Below are positions 9,457 through 18,705 of a stretch of DNA of 64,000 nucleotides, one piece after another (position 1 is the first letter of the stretch; each line of letters starts with the position of its first letter). The position numbers and the translations under genes were made by a program. This DNA comes from Anaerolineae bacterium (GTDB lineage Bacteria > Chloroflexota > Anaerolineae > Caldilineales > Caldilineaceae): contig JAUIHI010000016.1 of assembly GCA_030432295.1 (NCBI GenBank), forward strand, positions 1 to 64,000. The letters run 5' to 3'. The notes beneath the pieces were generated by a model. That model saw only the letters and a program-made list of their open reading frames with translations. It was not told the DNA's origin and did not search any database.

Positions 9457-10818
9457 ATGACTTTTGATCCATCTGTCTTTCTCCCTAACCCACCTGTGCG
9501 CAAGAAAATTTCCCGCATTTTGCAGGCTTCGCTCACAGCCGTCGATCCCGCTGCCGCAGTCCAGCGGACGCTCCAACAGGAGGGCGACATTCTCACTGTG
9601 GGCGAGCGACGGTACGATCTGGACAGCTATCAGCGGGTCTTTGTCGTCGGCGCGGGCAAGGCGGGCGCGCCGATGACCCAGGCCGTGGAAGCTGTCCTGG
9701 GCGAGCGGATCAGCGACGGGCTGGTGGTGGTGAAGACGGATCACAGCGGGCCGACCGAACGGGTGCGGGTTGTGGAGGCAAGCCATCCCACGCCGGACGC
9801 GGCGGGTGTGGCGGCTGGCCGGGAGATTCTGGCCCTGGCTGGGGATGCCCGCTCCGACGATCTGGTGATCGCGCTGCTCTCCGGGGGCGGCTCGGCCCTG
9901 CTCGTATCCCCGGCAGAAGGGCTGACTCTGGCCGATTTGCAGGGGTTGACCGCCAGTCTGCTGGCCTGCGGCGCGACGATCAACGAGATGAACTGTCTGC
10001 GCAAACATTGCAGCGGGGTGAAGGGGGGGCAACTGGCCCGGGCCGTCGCACCCGCGGCCCTCATCACCCTCGTCCTCAGCGATGTGATCGGCAGCCCGCT
10101 GGATGTGATTGCCAGCGGGCCGACAGTGCCCGACTCTTCCACCTGGGCCGATGCCTGGGCGCTGGTGGAGAAGTACAATCTGGTGGAAGAATTGCCCCCC
10201 GCGATTGTGGCCCGATTGCAGGCCGGGCTGAAGGGCGAAATTTCTGACACGCCGGATGCTTCTGACCCGGTTTTTGCGCATAGTCAAACGGTGGTGGTGG
10301 CCGACAATTTTCTGGCAGCCCAGGCCGCCAAGGCCGCAGCAGAGGAAGAGGGCTATTGTAGCCTGCTACTGACCACCTTTCTGGATGGGGACGCGGCAGG
10401 CGCGGGGCGTCTGTTGGCTGCCCTGGCAAGGGAAGTGCAGACCAGCGGCAACCCGATTAATGCACCGGCCTGCCTGATTCTGGGCGGGGAGACGACAGTC
10501 CAGTTGGGGAGCAATCCGGGCAAGGGGGGACGCAATCAGGAGGTGGCTCTGGCCGCTGCATTGGCCTTGCAGGGCAGCCAGGGCATCACAGTCGTCTCTC
10601 TGGCAACCGATGGCACAGACGGCCCTACAGACAGCGCAGGGGCAATGGCTGATGGGGGCACAGTGGCACGGGGGGAAGTCGCTGGCCTTTCTGCTGCGGA
10701 TCATTTGGGCCGCCACGACGCCTATCCCTATCTGGTCGCCAGCCAGGATCTGCTGCGCACGGGTCCCACCCAGACGAATGTCAACGATCTTCTGTTCGTT
10801 TTTGTGGAAGAAATGTGA
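9457..10818 (+). CDS. Glycerate 2-kinase (MOFRL family)
   Basis: The enzyme phosphorylates glycerate to 2-phosphoglycerate, feeding glyoxylate, tartrate or serine-cycle carbon to glycolysis. The 453-residue protein has the DUF4147 N-terminal half (VFVVGAGKAGAPM, ALLSGGGSALL) and the C-terminal MOFRL domain (GGETTV, KGGRNQE, SLATDGTDGPTDSAGA). The ATG at 9457 has GAGGAA seven bases upstream; a TTG five codons earlier is less likely. It stands alone between the divergent chemoreceptor gene and the ferredoxin gene. Confidence 0.92.
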   Translation: MTFDPSVFLPNPPVRKKISRILQASLTAVDPAAAVQRTLQQEGDILTVGERRYDLDSYQRVFVVGAGKAGAPMTQAVEAVLGERISDGLVVVKTDHSGPTERVRVVEASHPTPDAAGVAAGREILALAGDARSDDLVIALLSGGGSALLVSPAEGLTLADLQGLTASLLACGATINEMNCLRKHCSGVKGGQLARAVAPAALITLVLSDVIGSPLDVIASGPTVPDSSTWADAWALVEKYNLVEELPPAIVARLQAGLKGEISDTPDASDPVFAHSQTVVVADNFLAAQAAKAAAEEEGYCSLLLTTFLDGDAAGAGRLLAALAREVQTSGNPINAPACLILGGETTVQLGSNPGKGGRNQEVALAAALALQGSQGITVVSLATDGTDGPTDSAGAMADGGTVARGEVAGLSAADHLGRHDAYPYLVASQDLLRTGPTQTNVNDLLFVFVEEM

Positions 10819-10905
10819 TCGTCGGTACACTCGCGGGACGGGCGAATCGGGTAGGCTAAAGTGGTAGTTATTTACCCACATAAAGACAAACAGGAGTGGT
10901 TTGCA

Positions 10906-11265
10906 ATGCCCCAGTTGACAGTAGAAGGATTTGGAACGTTTGACGTGGCCGAAGGCAAGCGGTTAGTCCTCGCTCTGGCGGAAGATGCCGGGGTGGACCA
11001 GTTACACGCGTGTGGCGGCAATTGTCGCTGCACCACCTGCCGGGTGGAGTTTGTGGCCGGTGAGCCGGAGATGATGACCCAGGCCGAGAAGGAAAAATTG
11101 GCCGAACGGGGACTGAGCGGCGTGCGTCTTTCCTGCCAGATTCAGATGAACGGCGATATGAGCGTGCGTGCCATCAGCCGTCTGGAAGGCAGTGGTCGGC
11201 CCGATCCGGGTGGTAAACCAGAGCCGGAGATTCATCCTGAGCCGGTGTGGGTGGCGAAGGGATAA
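10906..11265 (+). CDS. Plant-type [2Fe-2S] ferredoxin
   Basis: A small (119-residue) electron carrier of the beta-grasp ferredoxin fold. The cluster ligands follow C-x5-C-x2-C...C: C36, C42, C45 and C77, in CGGNCRCTTC and LSCQI; an extra cysteine (C40) lies within the loop. The ATG at 10906 has AGGAG nine bases upstream; an earlier in-frame start adds 15 residues before the conserved fold. The C-terminal ~30 residues are proline/glutamate-rich and not part of the fold. No dedicated reductase or oxygenase gene sits next to it, so its partner is unknown. Confidence 0.9.
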   Translation: MPQLTVEGFGTFDVAEGKRLVLALAEDAGVDQLHACGGNCRCTTCRVEFVAGEPEMMTQAEKEKLAERGLSGVRLSCQIQMNGDMSVRAISRLEGSGRPDPGGKPEPEIHPEPVWVAKG

Positions 11266-11282
11266 TCCACCACTTATTACGG

Positions 11283-11325
11283 AAAAAAGAGAGGCCGACA
11301 CATCGATGTGTCGGCCTCTCTTTTT
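11283..11325. terminator. Bidirectional intrinsic terminator
   Basis: A near-perfect palindrome (gagaggccgacaca... with its complement, centred on TCGA near 11304) is flanked by A-tract on the left and T-tract on the right. It sits directly after the ferredoxin gene and downstream of the leftward pcs gene, so it can stop both. Confidence 0.85.
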
Positions 11326-11459
11326 GGCTCAACGGGAATTCAGGTGGCGGCCCGCTTGATTTCGATACGGCTGGAAACAGCCCCAGCCTACTCAATCAGC
11401 GCTGGTCTGTCTGACCACCCGAGATTCCAGAGATACCTCTTTTTCTCGTAACAAGCAGA

Positions 11460-12248
11460 CTACCGCTGCACACGCCTGCGCAGCCCAGCCAAGCGGCTGG
11501 GGTCCCACCCCTCGCCCAGGGGGACAATCTGCCGGTAGATGCTGGCCCCGATGTAAAGAATCATATAGGCGATGAGGAAGATTGTCACCTGATGCTGGGG
11601 GCGGGGATAGTGGAAGAGCAGCCAGGAGGAACCGACGCCCCAGAGCAGAGTCAGCCCCAGCATCCCCGTGCGCAGTATTTGCCTTTCGCTCAGATATTCC
11701 ATGCGCGACGGATAGATATATTTGATTGGCAGAAAGACGAGCACGCAGAGAAACGCCAAAATCAGCGCATTGTAGAGGGGCTGCAACTGCCAGAGGAAGA
11801 GGTAAAAGACGACGATATTCCAATAGCTGGGGAAGCCTTTGAAAAAGTGGTCATCGGTCTTGGCATCCACCTGGCAAAACTGATAGGCTGAGCAGAGGGT
11901 AATCAGCCCAGCCAGGGGCAAGCGCACGAGAGGGGGCAGCAGTTCAGCCTCAATCAGAAAGAAACCGGGCACAATCACATAGTTCAAAAAGTCTACAATG
12001 TTATCCAGCATTGCGCCGTCTACTTTGCTCGCCAGGGTTTTGGTCTTGAAACGGCGGGCCAGTGTCCCGTCGATCCCGTCTACGAGCACCGCTGCACCCA
12101 TCAGCCAGAAAGCGATCAGCCAGCGCTCTTCGTGGATGGCGTGCAGGGCAAAGAGGCCGAAAACCGCGCCAGAAGCTGTGATCAGATGGACTGACCAGGC
12201 CAACACACGCTGGAGCAGCGAGGGACGGGCAGCGGGATAGATGTCCAT
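11460..12248 (-). CDS. pcs: Phosphatidylcholine synthase (CDP-alcohol transferase)
   Basis: An integral membrane enzyme that condenses CDP-diacylglycerol with choline. The 262-residue protein carries the CDP-alcohol phosphotransferase motif with the spacing described for Pcs: D60-G61-x2-A64-R65-x12-G78-x3-D82-x3-D86, where most other family members have eight residues between R and G. The N-terminal WSVHLITASG segment and the NYVIVPGFF stretch after the motif also match Pcs. About eight hydrophobic helices are visible. It lies downstream of the oxidase cluster in the same direction, separated by 127 bp, so it may or may not share its transcript. Confidence 0.8.
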   Translation of the reverse strand: MDIYPAARPSLLQRVLAWSVHLITASGAVFGLFALHAIHEERWLIAFWLMGAAVLVDGIDGTLARRFKTKTLASKVDGAMLDNIVDFLNYVIVPGFFLIEAELLPPLVRLPLAGLITLCSAYQFCQVDAKTDDHFFKGFPSYWNIVVFYLFLWQLQPLYNALILAFLCVLVFLPIKYIYPSRMEYLSERQILRTGMLGLTLLWGVGSSWLLFHYPRPQHQVTIFLIAYMILYIGASIYRQIVPLGEGWDPSRLAGLRRRVQR

Positions 12249-12375
12249 GGGCGTTCCTTATGCTAGATGTCTGAACCGACACGGAGAACAAAATGCCTGC
12301 GTGTAGCACACGAAGGATACCACGATGGCAAGGGGTTGCAAACCCGGTTTTTTCGGTTGATGCCGGGCGGCGGTA

Positions 12376-13356
12376 CTAGAATGGCAGACGCAGGGCGAAA
12401 TAGGCTGCCGTTTCCGGAATGGTGTAGACGAGGCTATCTACCCCCATTGCCAGAAATAGAAGTGTAAGATAGAGCAGGCTGAATTTGTAGAGCCGCCAGA
12501 TGTTGGCGTTGGTCGGGCGGCGCAGAATGTCCACCGCCTGCCAGAAAAAGACCCCATTCAGCGCCAGAGAAAGTACCAGATAGACCGGTCCCAACAGTCC
12601 CAGCAGGACAGGCATTGTGCAGATGAGCAGAAGCAGAACGCTGTAAAGAACAATCTGCCGATGGGTCTCTTTTTCACCGGCCACCACTGGCAGCATCGGC
12701 ACACCCGCGGCCCGGTATTCCTTCTGACGCATCAGTGCCAGCGCCCAGAAATGGGGTGGCGTCCAATAGAAGACAATCAGAAAGAGAAAGATGGGCAGCA
12801 GGGAAACTTCGTTTGCCACCGCGGCCCAGCCCACCAGTGGCGGGATGGCGCCAGCCGCGCCACCGATAACGATATTCTGGGTGCTGCTGCGTTTGAGCAG
12901 ACGGGTGTAGATCCAGACGTAATAGACGATTCCGGCTGTGGACAGTAGGGCGGTGAGCAGATTGGCTCCCAGCCACAGCACCACAAAACTGGCCGCGCTC
13001 GCCAGCAGACTGAATACCAACACCTGGCGCGGCTGCATGCGCTTGCTGGGCAGAGGGCGCAGACGGGTACGCACCATCACGTGGTCGATGTCCCGGTCCA
13101 GGTATTGGTTGAAGGCGTTGGCCCCGCCCGCAGCCAGAAAGCCACCCACCATCACCCACAGAATCAGCCAGCCGCTGGGCGCAACCGGCCCGGCCAGAAA
13201 CATCGGCACCAGGGTGGTGAGCAGGAGCAGGGAAATGATACGGGGCTTTGTCAGCGCCATCAGGTCCCGCCAGGAGATACGACTATAGACCCGAAGCAAA
13301 TCCTGGGGGTTTTCGTTGAGGGCGGCTTCTTCCAACACTGTGCTGCGCAGTTGCAT
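12376..13356 (-). CDS. ctaB: Protoheme IX farnesyltransferase (heme O synthase)
   Basis: This UbiA-family membrane prenyltransferase adds a farnesyl group to heme b to give heme o, the precursor of heme a for the neighbouring oxidase. The 326-residue protein has the polyprenyl-diphosphate motif NAFNQYLDRDIDHVMVRTR and the second Asp-containing loop region (FYWTPPHFWALAL, YRAAGVPMLPV). Eight or nine TM helices are apparent. It is the last gene of the cytochrome oxidase biogenesis block. No heme A synthase (ctaA) gene is present in the window. Confidence 0.93.
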   Translation of the reverse strand: MQLRSTVLEEAALNENPQDLLRVYSRISWRDLMALTKPRIISLLLLTTLVPMFLAGPVAPSGWLILWVMVGGFLAAGGANAFNQYLDRDIDHVMVRTRLRPLPSKRMQPRQVLVFSLLASAASFVVLWLGANLLTALLSTAGIVYYVWIYTRLLKRSSTQNIVIGGAAGAIPPLVGWAAVANEVSLLPIFLFLIVFYWTPPHFWALALMRQKEYRAAGVPMLPVVAGEKETHRQIVLYSVLLLLICTMPVLLGLLGPVYLVLSLALNGVFFWQAVDILRRPTNANIWRLYKFSLLYLTLLFLAMGVDSLVYTIPETAAYFALRLPF

Positions 13357-13429
13357 TCTTTATCCGATCATTTCAAGTAGGACGCGGGTTTTGCGGAAAC
13401 AACAGATCCGCGCCGATATTCTCAGCGTC

Positions 13430-14185
13430 CTAATTTCCATCAGTAGCACCGGCTTCCCGGCGGCGTAGAATCACGACGTAAATAGTTCCAGCGATGAGCG
13501 CGAACGCGTACCATTGAATCGCATAGATCATATGACTGCCTTCGCTCAGGTCAAAATCCACGGCTACCCGGCGGGGCAGCTCATTGCGCGATCGGCTTTC
13601 GTCCGGGGCCACTTGCAAAGCCACGGGCAGCAGGGAGTAGGGCATCTGGCTCTGGATGGACTCAATGTCCAATCGCCACCAACCCTTCGCTCTATCGGCT
13701 GGGACAACCGATGTGCTGCCGTCGGGCATTTTGCGGGACTTTTGCAGATAGCCACGCACTGGCGGATCGGGCGTCTCATCAAAAGCGGACCAGTCGCCCG
13801 CTTCACCCTCCGCGGCTGGAATCCAGCCCCGGTTGACCAGAATAGCAGAGTTGCTGCCTTCGATCTGTAGGGGTGTTACCAACCAATAGCCGGGGGCCTC
13901 TTCGGAAAACTGGCCCTGCACGGCGATCTGCCGGGCAAAGTCATAGGTGCCTGTGACTTCGGCCAGCCGGTCTTCCAGCGCATCCGGGCTTTCGGGCAGG
14001 TCAGCGCCGGTGATCACCAGCGGGTTGCTCTGCAATTTTGCCAGCAACTCTGCATTGGCCGCTCGTCGCTGATCCAGCCGGGCGAACTGCCATTGGCCCA
14101 GCCCAGCCATCACGGCCATCGCCAGCAACACAATCAGCGTCTGCCACCAATAGTGGCGACTAAAAAGAAGTCGGAATGTGCTCAT
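13430..14185 (-). CDS. SURF1-family cytochrome oxidase assembly protein
   Basis: SURF1/Shy1 proteins help insert heme a into subunit I. The 251-residue protein has the expected N- and C-terminal TM helices (HYWWQTLIVLLAMAVMAGLG; IYAIQWYAFALIAGTIYVVI) enclosing a periplasmic domain, plus family motifs GQWQFARLDQR, VNRGWIP and the YAIQWY terminal motif. The ATG at 14185 overlaps the stop of the upstream gene as ATGA. An upstream in-frame extension of 37 residues lies wholly inside that gene and is rejected. Confidence 0.9.
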   Translation of the reverse strand: MSTFRLLFSRHYWWQTLIVLLAMAVMAGLGQWQFARLDQRRAANAELLAKLQSNPLVITGADLPESPDALEDRLAEVTGTYDFARQIAVQGQFSEEAPGYWLVTPLQIEGSNSAILVNRGWIPAAEGEAGDWSAFDETPDPPVRGYLQKSRKMPDGSTSVVPADRAKGWWRLDIESIQSQMPYSLLPVALQVAPDESRSRNELPRRVAVDFDLSEGSHMIYAIQWYAFALIAGTIYVVILRRREAGATDGN

Positions 14186-14757
14186 CGGGCTGGGCGTGGC
14201 TTTTGGGCTACGTCCTTCTCCCCTGTTTTGAGATAGAGAACGGTTCCTGCACCGGCCAACGCCAGGGCCAGCAACCCACCGCCGACGGCCATCCACGGAA
14301 AGATGGGCGACTCGATCTCGTCGCTGTAGCTCGTCTGAACCGGACCGTCCGGCCCCTGAACAATCACACGAATCTCCCAGGTGCCTGTCTGTGGTGGTTC
14401 AAAGATCGCCTCGTAAAAGAGTTTGTTGAGGGCGTCTTCGTGGGTGGCCTGGGCAATCAGTTGCAATCCGCTGGCCTGATGCTCCATTTCTACCACTACA
14501 TCCGCATTCAGAATCGACTTGCCGGCAAAGCCGTTGGGGTCATTGTCCAGCGATTCTGTCAGGGCCACAGCCACGTGGTAGCTCTCCACCGTGGGCGGCT
14601 CCGGGTCCGACCAGACCCATATCCGGTAGGGGCCTATATCCTGGTTGTTGATCTGCTGGGTTCCGACACCGGCGTGGGCCAGAACGGAACGTCCAGAAAA
14701 AATGAGGGGCAGAACAAGCAAGAAAAAGAGCGCCCCTTGCCTACACATTTTGGTCAT
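14182..14757 (-). CDS. Exported membrane-anchored protein of oxidase cluster
   Basis: The 191-residue protein has an N-terminal signal peptide (ALFFLLVLPLIFSGRSVLAHA). An extracytoplasmic beta-rich domain follows, then a C-terminal TM helix (MAVGGGLLALALAGAGTVLY) with a short basic tail. It overlaps ctaG and the SURF1 gene by four bases at each end, so it is translationally coupled to two assembly factors. Position, size and topology suggest a role in copper delivery or oxidase maturation, loosely like FixH or YtkA-type proteins. No copper-binding Met/His motif stands out, so the function is inferred from context only. Confidence 0.7.
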   Translation of the reverse strand: MTKMCRQGALFFLLVLPLIFSGRSVLAHAGVGTQQINNQDIGPYRIWVWSDPEPPTVESYHVAVALTESLDNDPNGFAGKSILNADVVVEMEHQASGLQLIAQATHEDALNKLFYEAIFEPPQTGTWEIRVIVQGPDGPVQTSYSDEIESPIFPWMAVGGGLLALALAGAGTVLYLKTGEKDVAQKPRPAR

Positions 14758-15659
14758 TCTATAACTGCCAGTCGTGGTGGGTGGGGTGTACGTCGGACAT
14801 TCTTCCCCTCCTCGCCCTTGGACAGATCGGGTTTGCGATCTGCATTATTAAAGAGCCGGGCCACCAAAATCAACGCGGCGGCGATATACATCATCGTGCC
14901 CGGAATCCACATAATCAGCCCGGCAATCATCTGGTCGTCCATCAAGCTCACGCTATAGAGCCGGGGCACACCCAAATAGTAGGGATAGATGGGTGACTCT
15001 GCCAGGGAAATTGTTACCCCCAGCAGCATATTGGCGGGCACAACTCCCATCACATAGCCAATGCGAGAGAGCAGGCTGCTCCTGCCGTGGATGTGGGGGG
15101 CGGAGCCTATCACCCGCCACCAGAATAGCATAGCGGTGCCAAAAAAGGTCAGGTGCTCCAGATCGTGGATCCAGCCGTTGCCCTGGGCCAAGCTGTAGGC
15201 GTTGGGATCGTGCCAGAGAAAAAGCGTACCCACAAAGAGCAGCCAGGAAAGGCCCGGTTGTGTCACCAGCCGCAAAAACTCCCGAAAGCGGCTTTCGCGC
15301 TGAAACCAGCCACCGACCTGCAAACGCAGGGGCCGGGGCAAGGCCCACAGCCCGGTGGCGAAGGGTCCGGCCAGCCAGATCAGGGGTGGGGCCACCATCA
15401 CCAGCAACAGATGCTGGATCATATGCAGGGAGAAAAGCTGGCTGGCAAGCACATCGATGGGCGAAAGCAGTGCCACAATCAGCACAACCAGACCAATCAG
15501 GTACGAAGCCAGCCGCCAGCCAGTAGCAAAACGCCCGGCCCCGCGCTGGCGCAACCGTTGCCAGCCTATAAATTGAAGCGCTCCCAGCAGCGTGAGCGGG
15601 AGAAGAATCTCGAACCGTACATCCCACGACAATAGGAGCGCTTTTGTGATTGGATCCAT
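14754..15659 (-). CDS. ctaG: Cytochrome c oxidase assembly factor CtaG
   Basis: A seven-helix membrane protein of the CtaG/caa3-assembly family (301 residues), associated with copper-dependent maturation of caa3-type oxidases. The conserved HMIQHLLLVMVAPPL helix and the later histidine-containing segments (HDLEHLTFFGTAMLFWW) are present. I chose the ATG at 15659; 27 residues upstream of it derive from an intergenic hairpin and lack homology. It overlaps the next gene by four bases. Confidence 0.9.
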   Translation of the reverse strand: MDPITKALLLSWDVRFEILLPLTLLGALQFIGWQRLRQRGAGRFATGWRLASYLIGLVVLIVALLSPIDVLASQLFSLHMIQHLLLVMVAPPLIWLAGPFATGLWALPRPLRLQVGGWFQRESRFREFLRLVTQPGLSWLLFVGTLFLWHDPNAYSLAQGNGWIHDLEHLTFFGTAMLFWWRVIGSAPHIHGRSSLLSRIGYVMGVVPANMLLGVTISLAESPIYPYYLGVPRLYSVSLMDDQMIAGLIMWIPGTMMYIAAALILVARLFNNADRKPDLSKGEEGKNVRRTPHPPRLAVIE

Positions 15660-15707
15660 AAGATGGAAAAGTACACTTTTGAACAGACACCCATTAGGTG
15701 TCAGCGA

Positions 15708-15748
15708 AAGGTGATGTGTGAAACGTGAAGATTGCCACACATCACCTT
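15708..15748. repeat. 13-bp hairpin between ctaE and ctaG
   Basis: Perfect 13-bp arms (15708-15720 and 15736-15748) enclose a 15-base loop containing 'aaacgtgaag'. There is no T-run, so it may act as an mRNA-stabilising intercistronic hairpin rather than a terminator. Confidence 0.5.
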
Positions 15749-15770
15749 CTCAGTACGACCGTCAAAAATC

Positions 15771-16430
15771 TCAGTGACCGACTCCGTAGGCATGGCCGAT
15801 CAGGTAGAGGGCCGGGTAGAAGAAAATCCAGACCAGATCGACGTAGTGCCAGTAGATGGCGGTGGCTTCCACACCCCAATGGCGCTCGGCGGAGAAGTGC
15901 CCCTTGCGCCCCAGCCACCAGACATTGCCGATCAACACAATGCCAGAAAGGACGTGCAGGGCGTGCATCCCCGTCATGCCGAAGACCACCGCACCGAAGA
16001 CGCCGTCAGATGGCTTGAGATGGCCTTCGAAGATGAAAGGCAACATCCCCCATTCAAAGATGATGACACCGACCAGGAAGATCGTGCCCAGAATGGCGGT
16101 GATGACAAGGCTCCACAAGAAGTCGCGCCGGTTGTTGTTGGCGATTGAGACTTCAGCCCGGTTCATAAAATAGCTGCTCAAGAGTAGCACGACGGTAACA
16201 ATCAGGCCCACTACCTGATCTAGCTCAGGGCGCATCATCTGGCCGCCCTCGTCTACCCAGAGATAAAAACGGGCAGCCAGCAGGCCGATGAAGATGAAGG
16301 CTTCCGATGCAAAGAAGAGCCACATACCCAGCCGGTTGCGGCGGGTTCGTTCTAGATAAGCGGCCTGACTGTCGTCGTGACCGTCAGCGTGGCCGTGATC
16401 GGCCTGATGTCCCAGTGTAGCAACGCTCAT
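15771..16430 (-). CDS. ctaE: Cytochrome c oxidase subunit III
   Basis: A core membrane subunit of the heme-copper oxidase (219 residues, about five TM helices, the short form lacking the first two helices). Family signatures include GMWLFFASEAFIFIGLLAA near the N-terminus, GMTGMHALHVLSGI in the middle and the C-terminal AIYWHYVDLVWIFFYPALYL. It starts directly after the ctaF stop and is part of the leftward oxidase operon. Confidence 0.95.
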   Translation of the reverse strand: MSVATLGHQADHGHADGHDDSQAAYLERTRRNRLGMWLFFASEAFIFIGLLAARFYLWVDEGGQMMRPELDQVVGLIVTVVLLLSSYFMNRAEVSIANNNRRDFLWSLVITAILGTIFLVGVIIFEWGMLPFIFEGHLKPSDGVFGAVVFGMTGMHALHVLSGIVLIGNVWWLGRKGHFSAERHWGVEATAIYWHYVDLVWIFFYPALYLIGHAYGVGH

Positions 16431-16661
16431 TTAGTGGCTCTCCTCTTCCGTCCAGAGGGTCTTGATGTGCATAAAGTAGTTGACGACGAAGTACGCCTTC
16501 ACAAGCCCCAACAGCATCATAACTGCAAAGCTGTTGAAATGGGTTGCGATATAGTACTCGACACCGGTCACAACTGCCAGGATAATGGCGACAATATATC
16601 CCGTGCGGTAGATGCCTGCTTTGACTTTGGCTTTGGCGACTGGTTTCTTGCGTTCACTCAT
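16431..16661 (-). CDS. ctaF: Cytochrome c oxidase subunit IV
   Basis: A small 76-residue protein with two TM helices (TGYIVAIILAVVTGVEYYI and MMLLGLVKAYFVVNYFMHI). The VKAYFVVNYFMHI pattern is diagnostic of bacterial caa3-type subunit IV. It lies between ctaD and ctaE and directly abuts the latter. Confidence 0.9.
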   Translation of the reverse strand: MSERKKPVAKAKVKAGIYRTGYIVAIILAVVTGVEYYIATHFNSFAVMMLLGLVKAYFVVNYFMHIKTLWTEEESH

Positions 16662-16683
16662 TGCTCGTCACTCCATAAAACAT

Positions 16684-16737
16684 TGATGATGGGATGACGA
16701 GACGATGGAGATTCTTCATCCCATCATCCCATCATCA
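16684..16737. repeat. Intercistronic hairpin between ctaD and ctaF
   Basis: The arm tgatgatgggatga (16684-16697) can pair with either of two overlapping complements at 16716-16728 and 16724-16737. There is no T-run after it. It could set the relative expression of subunit I and the downstream small subunits. Confidence 0.45.
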
Positions 16738-16748
16738 TCGCTGTATTC

Positions 16749-18623
16749 TTAGTCATCCCCTGCCGCGGCAAAGGCCACATAGGGTTCGGGCAGACCGTAG
16801 TCGTAGGGTTCGCCATGCACCACCATAGGCGAAGCAAAGCTATGCTCAGGAATGGGCGAAGGAATCTGCCATTCGGGGGAGCGGGAGCGCCAGGGATTGT
16901 CACCGGCCAGCACGCCCACTTCCGCACTCTGGAAGAAGTTCCAGAGCATCAGCAGCACGCCAAAACCGATGAGGAAACCGGCAATCGTAATGGACAGTTG
17001 CCAGGCTTCGATTGAGCCTCCGCCCAGCGTCGGGTCGTAGTCGGCAATGCGTCGCCGCATCCCCATCACGCCCACACCCATCTGGCCCAGCGTCTGCACC
17101 CAGAAGGCCGGGGTCATAATCGCAAAGTGGATTTTACCCAGGGTCTCGTTGTACATCCGCCCCGTAACTTTGGGGAACCAGAAGTAGAGAGCCGCAAAGA
17201 AGGGGAAGACAAAGCCGCCAAACATTGTGGCATGGAAATGGCCCACCACAAAGTAGGTGTCGTGCAGGGGCAGGTCCGACGGCACAGTGCCCAGAATCGG
17301 GCCACTGAGACCGCCGATCAGGAAGACGGAGATAGCGCCCAATACAAAGAGCATAGGCGTTTCAAAGGTCAACTTACCGCCCCAGAGCGTGCCCAGCCAG
17401 CTAAAGAATTTGACGCCCGTCGGTACAGCCACCAACAGGCTGGAATACATAAAGGCGTAGCGCAGCACGGGCGCATAGCCAGAGACAAACATATGATGGC
17501 CCCAGACCAGAAAACCGACAATCGCAATCGCCAGACTGGAGAGAGCAATCCATTTGTAACCGAAGAGCGGCTTGCGGCTAAAGACGGGCAGCAGTTCGCT
17601 GATAATCCCCAGCCCAGGCAAAATGAAGATATAGACAGCCGGATGGCTATAGAACCAGAAGAGATGCTGGAAGAGAATCGGGTCACCCAGACCAGTCATC
17701 AGGGTTGCACCCGGCAGACCGGGATCGAAGAATCCCATGCCCAGTGCTCGCTGGGTAGAAACCATCAAAAAGCTGAGGCCGATCAACTGGGTGGCTGTCA
17801 ACTGAATCAGGCTGGTGGCAAAGACAGCCCAGCAGAAGATGGGCATTTTGAAGAGGCTCATACCTTTGGGGCGCATCTGCAAAATAGTGACGAGCAGGTT
17901 GAGCGAGCCTACAATGGAAGAGAGACCGACGGCAAAGACACCCAGAAAGAACAGTTGATAGCCGATTGGCCCACGCGCACTGAGCGGTGGATAGGCAGTC
18001 CAGCCCGCATCCCAGCCGCCGATGAAGAGGCTGGAAAGCAGCAGCAGGCTGCCCGGCACATTGAACCAGAAGCCCAATGCGTTGAGACGGGGGAAGGCCA
18101 TATCCTCGGCGCCCAGCATCAGCGGGACCAGATAGTTGGCCATACCACCGATGCCGAGCAGAATGGCAAAAATCATAATAAAGCCGTGCATGCCGATGAA
18201 GTTGTTGTACAGCTCCAGGCTCAAAAACTGGCGTCCTGATTCGGCCAGTTCTGTGCGAAAAATGAGGGCCATTGTACCACCGACCAGGAGCAGGAAAATC
18301 CCCCAGACAGTGTACTGGACACCGATGACTTTGTGGTTGTAGTCCACCCCAAAGTAGCGGGTCCAGGCTGGTTTGCCCTCGGGCGGGCCGTGGTGCATGG
18401 GCGTTTCCTCGCCCTTCATCCATTTGGCCCAATCAGAGAGCGCACCCACAGCCCAGAGCGCGCCAATAATGCTGAAGATCGCACCCACTGTCCAGGATGG
18501 CTCGGCGGCCCAGGCGGGCAGTCCGAGCATAACCCGAATGAGCATCGTTGTGGCCATACCCGTCAGCATGCCCAATATCTGACCGACGATTGCCCGTACA
18601 AGTCCGAGTGAAAATAGCGACAT
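16749..18623 (-). CDS. ctaD: Cytochrome c oxidase subunit I (A2-type)
   Basis: The catalytic subunit reduces O2 to water and pumps protons, carrying heme a, heme a3 and CuB. The 624-residue protein has the CuB/heme a3 region FYSHPAVYIFILPGLGIISE, WGHHMFVSGY and VGHFHATMFGG. The YS in place of the usual Glu before HP-x-VY marks the A2 subfamily, where Tyr-Ser substitutes for the D-channel glutamate. An N-terminal extension of about 90 residues with two extra TM helices precedes the canonical domain. It follows ctaC by 82 bp. Confidence 0.95.
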   Translation of the reverse strand: MSLFSLGLVRAIVGQILGMLTGMATTMLIRVMLGLPAWAAEPSWTVGAIFSIIGALWAVGALSDWAKWMKGEETPMHHGPPEGKPAWTRYFGVDYNHKVIGVQYTVWGIFLLLVGGTMALIFRTELAESGRQFLSLELYNNFIGMHGFIMIFAILLGIGGMANYLVPLMLGAEDMAFPRLNALGFWFNVPGSLLLLSSLFIGGWDAGWTAYPPLSARGPIGYQLFFLGVFAVGLSSIVGSLNLLVTILQMRPKGMSLFKMPIFCWAVFATSLIQLTATQLIGLSFLMVSTQRALGMGFFDPGLPGATLMTGLGDPILFQHLFWFYSHPAVYIFILPGLGIISELLPVFSRKPLFGYKWIALSSLAIAIVGFLVWGHHMFVSGYAPVLRYAFMYSSLLVAVPTGVKFFSWLGTLWGGKLTFETPMLFVLGAISVFLIGGLSGPILGTVPSDLPLHDTYFVVGHFHATMFGGFVFPFFAALYFWFPKVTGRMYNETLGKIHFAIMTPAFWVQTLGQMGVGVMGMRRRIADYDPTLGGGSIEAWQLSITIAGFLIGFGVLLMLWNFFQSAEVGVLAGDNPWRSRSPEWQIPSPIPEHSFASPMVVHGEPYDYGLPEPYVAFAAAGDD

Positions 18624-18705
18624 AGAAAGAACCCCCTATGCGTTCAGAAAAAACGCGTGAATCAAAAACAAGAAGTGTAGCGACAACTGCTACACCCACT
18701 TGGGA

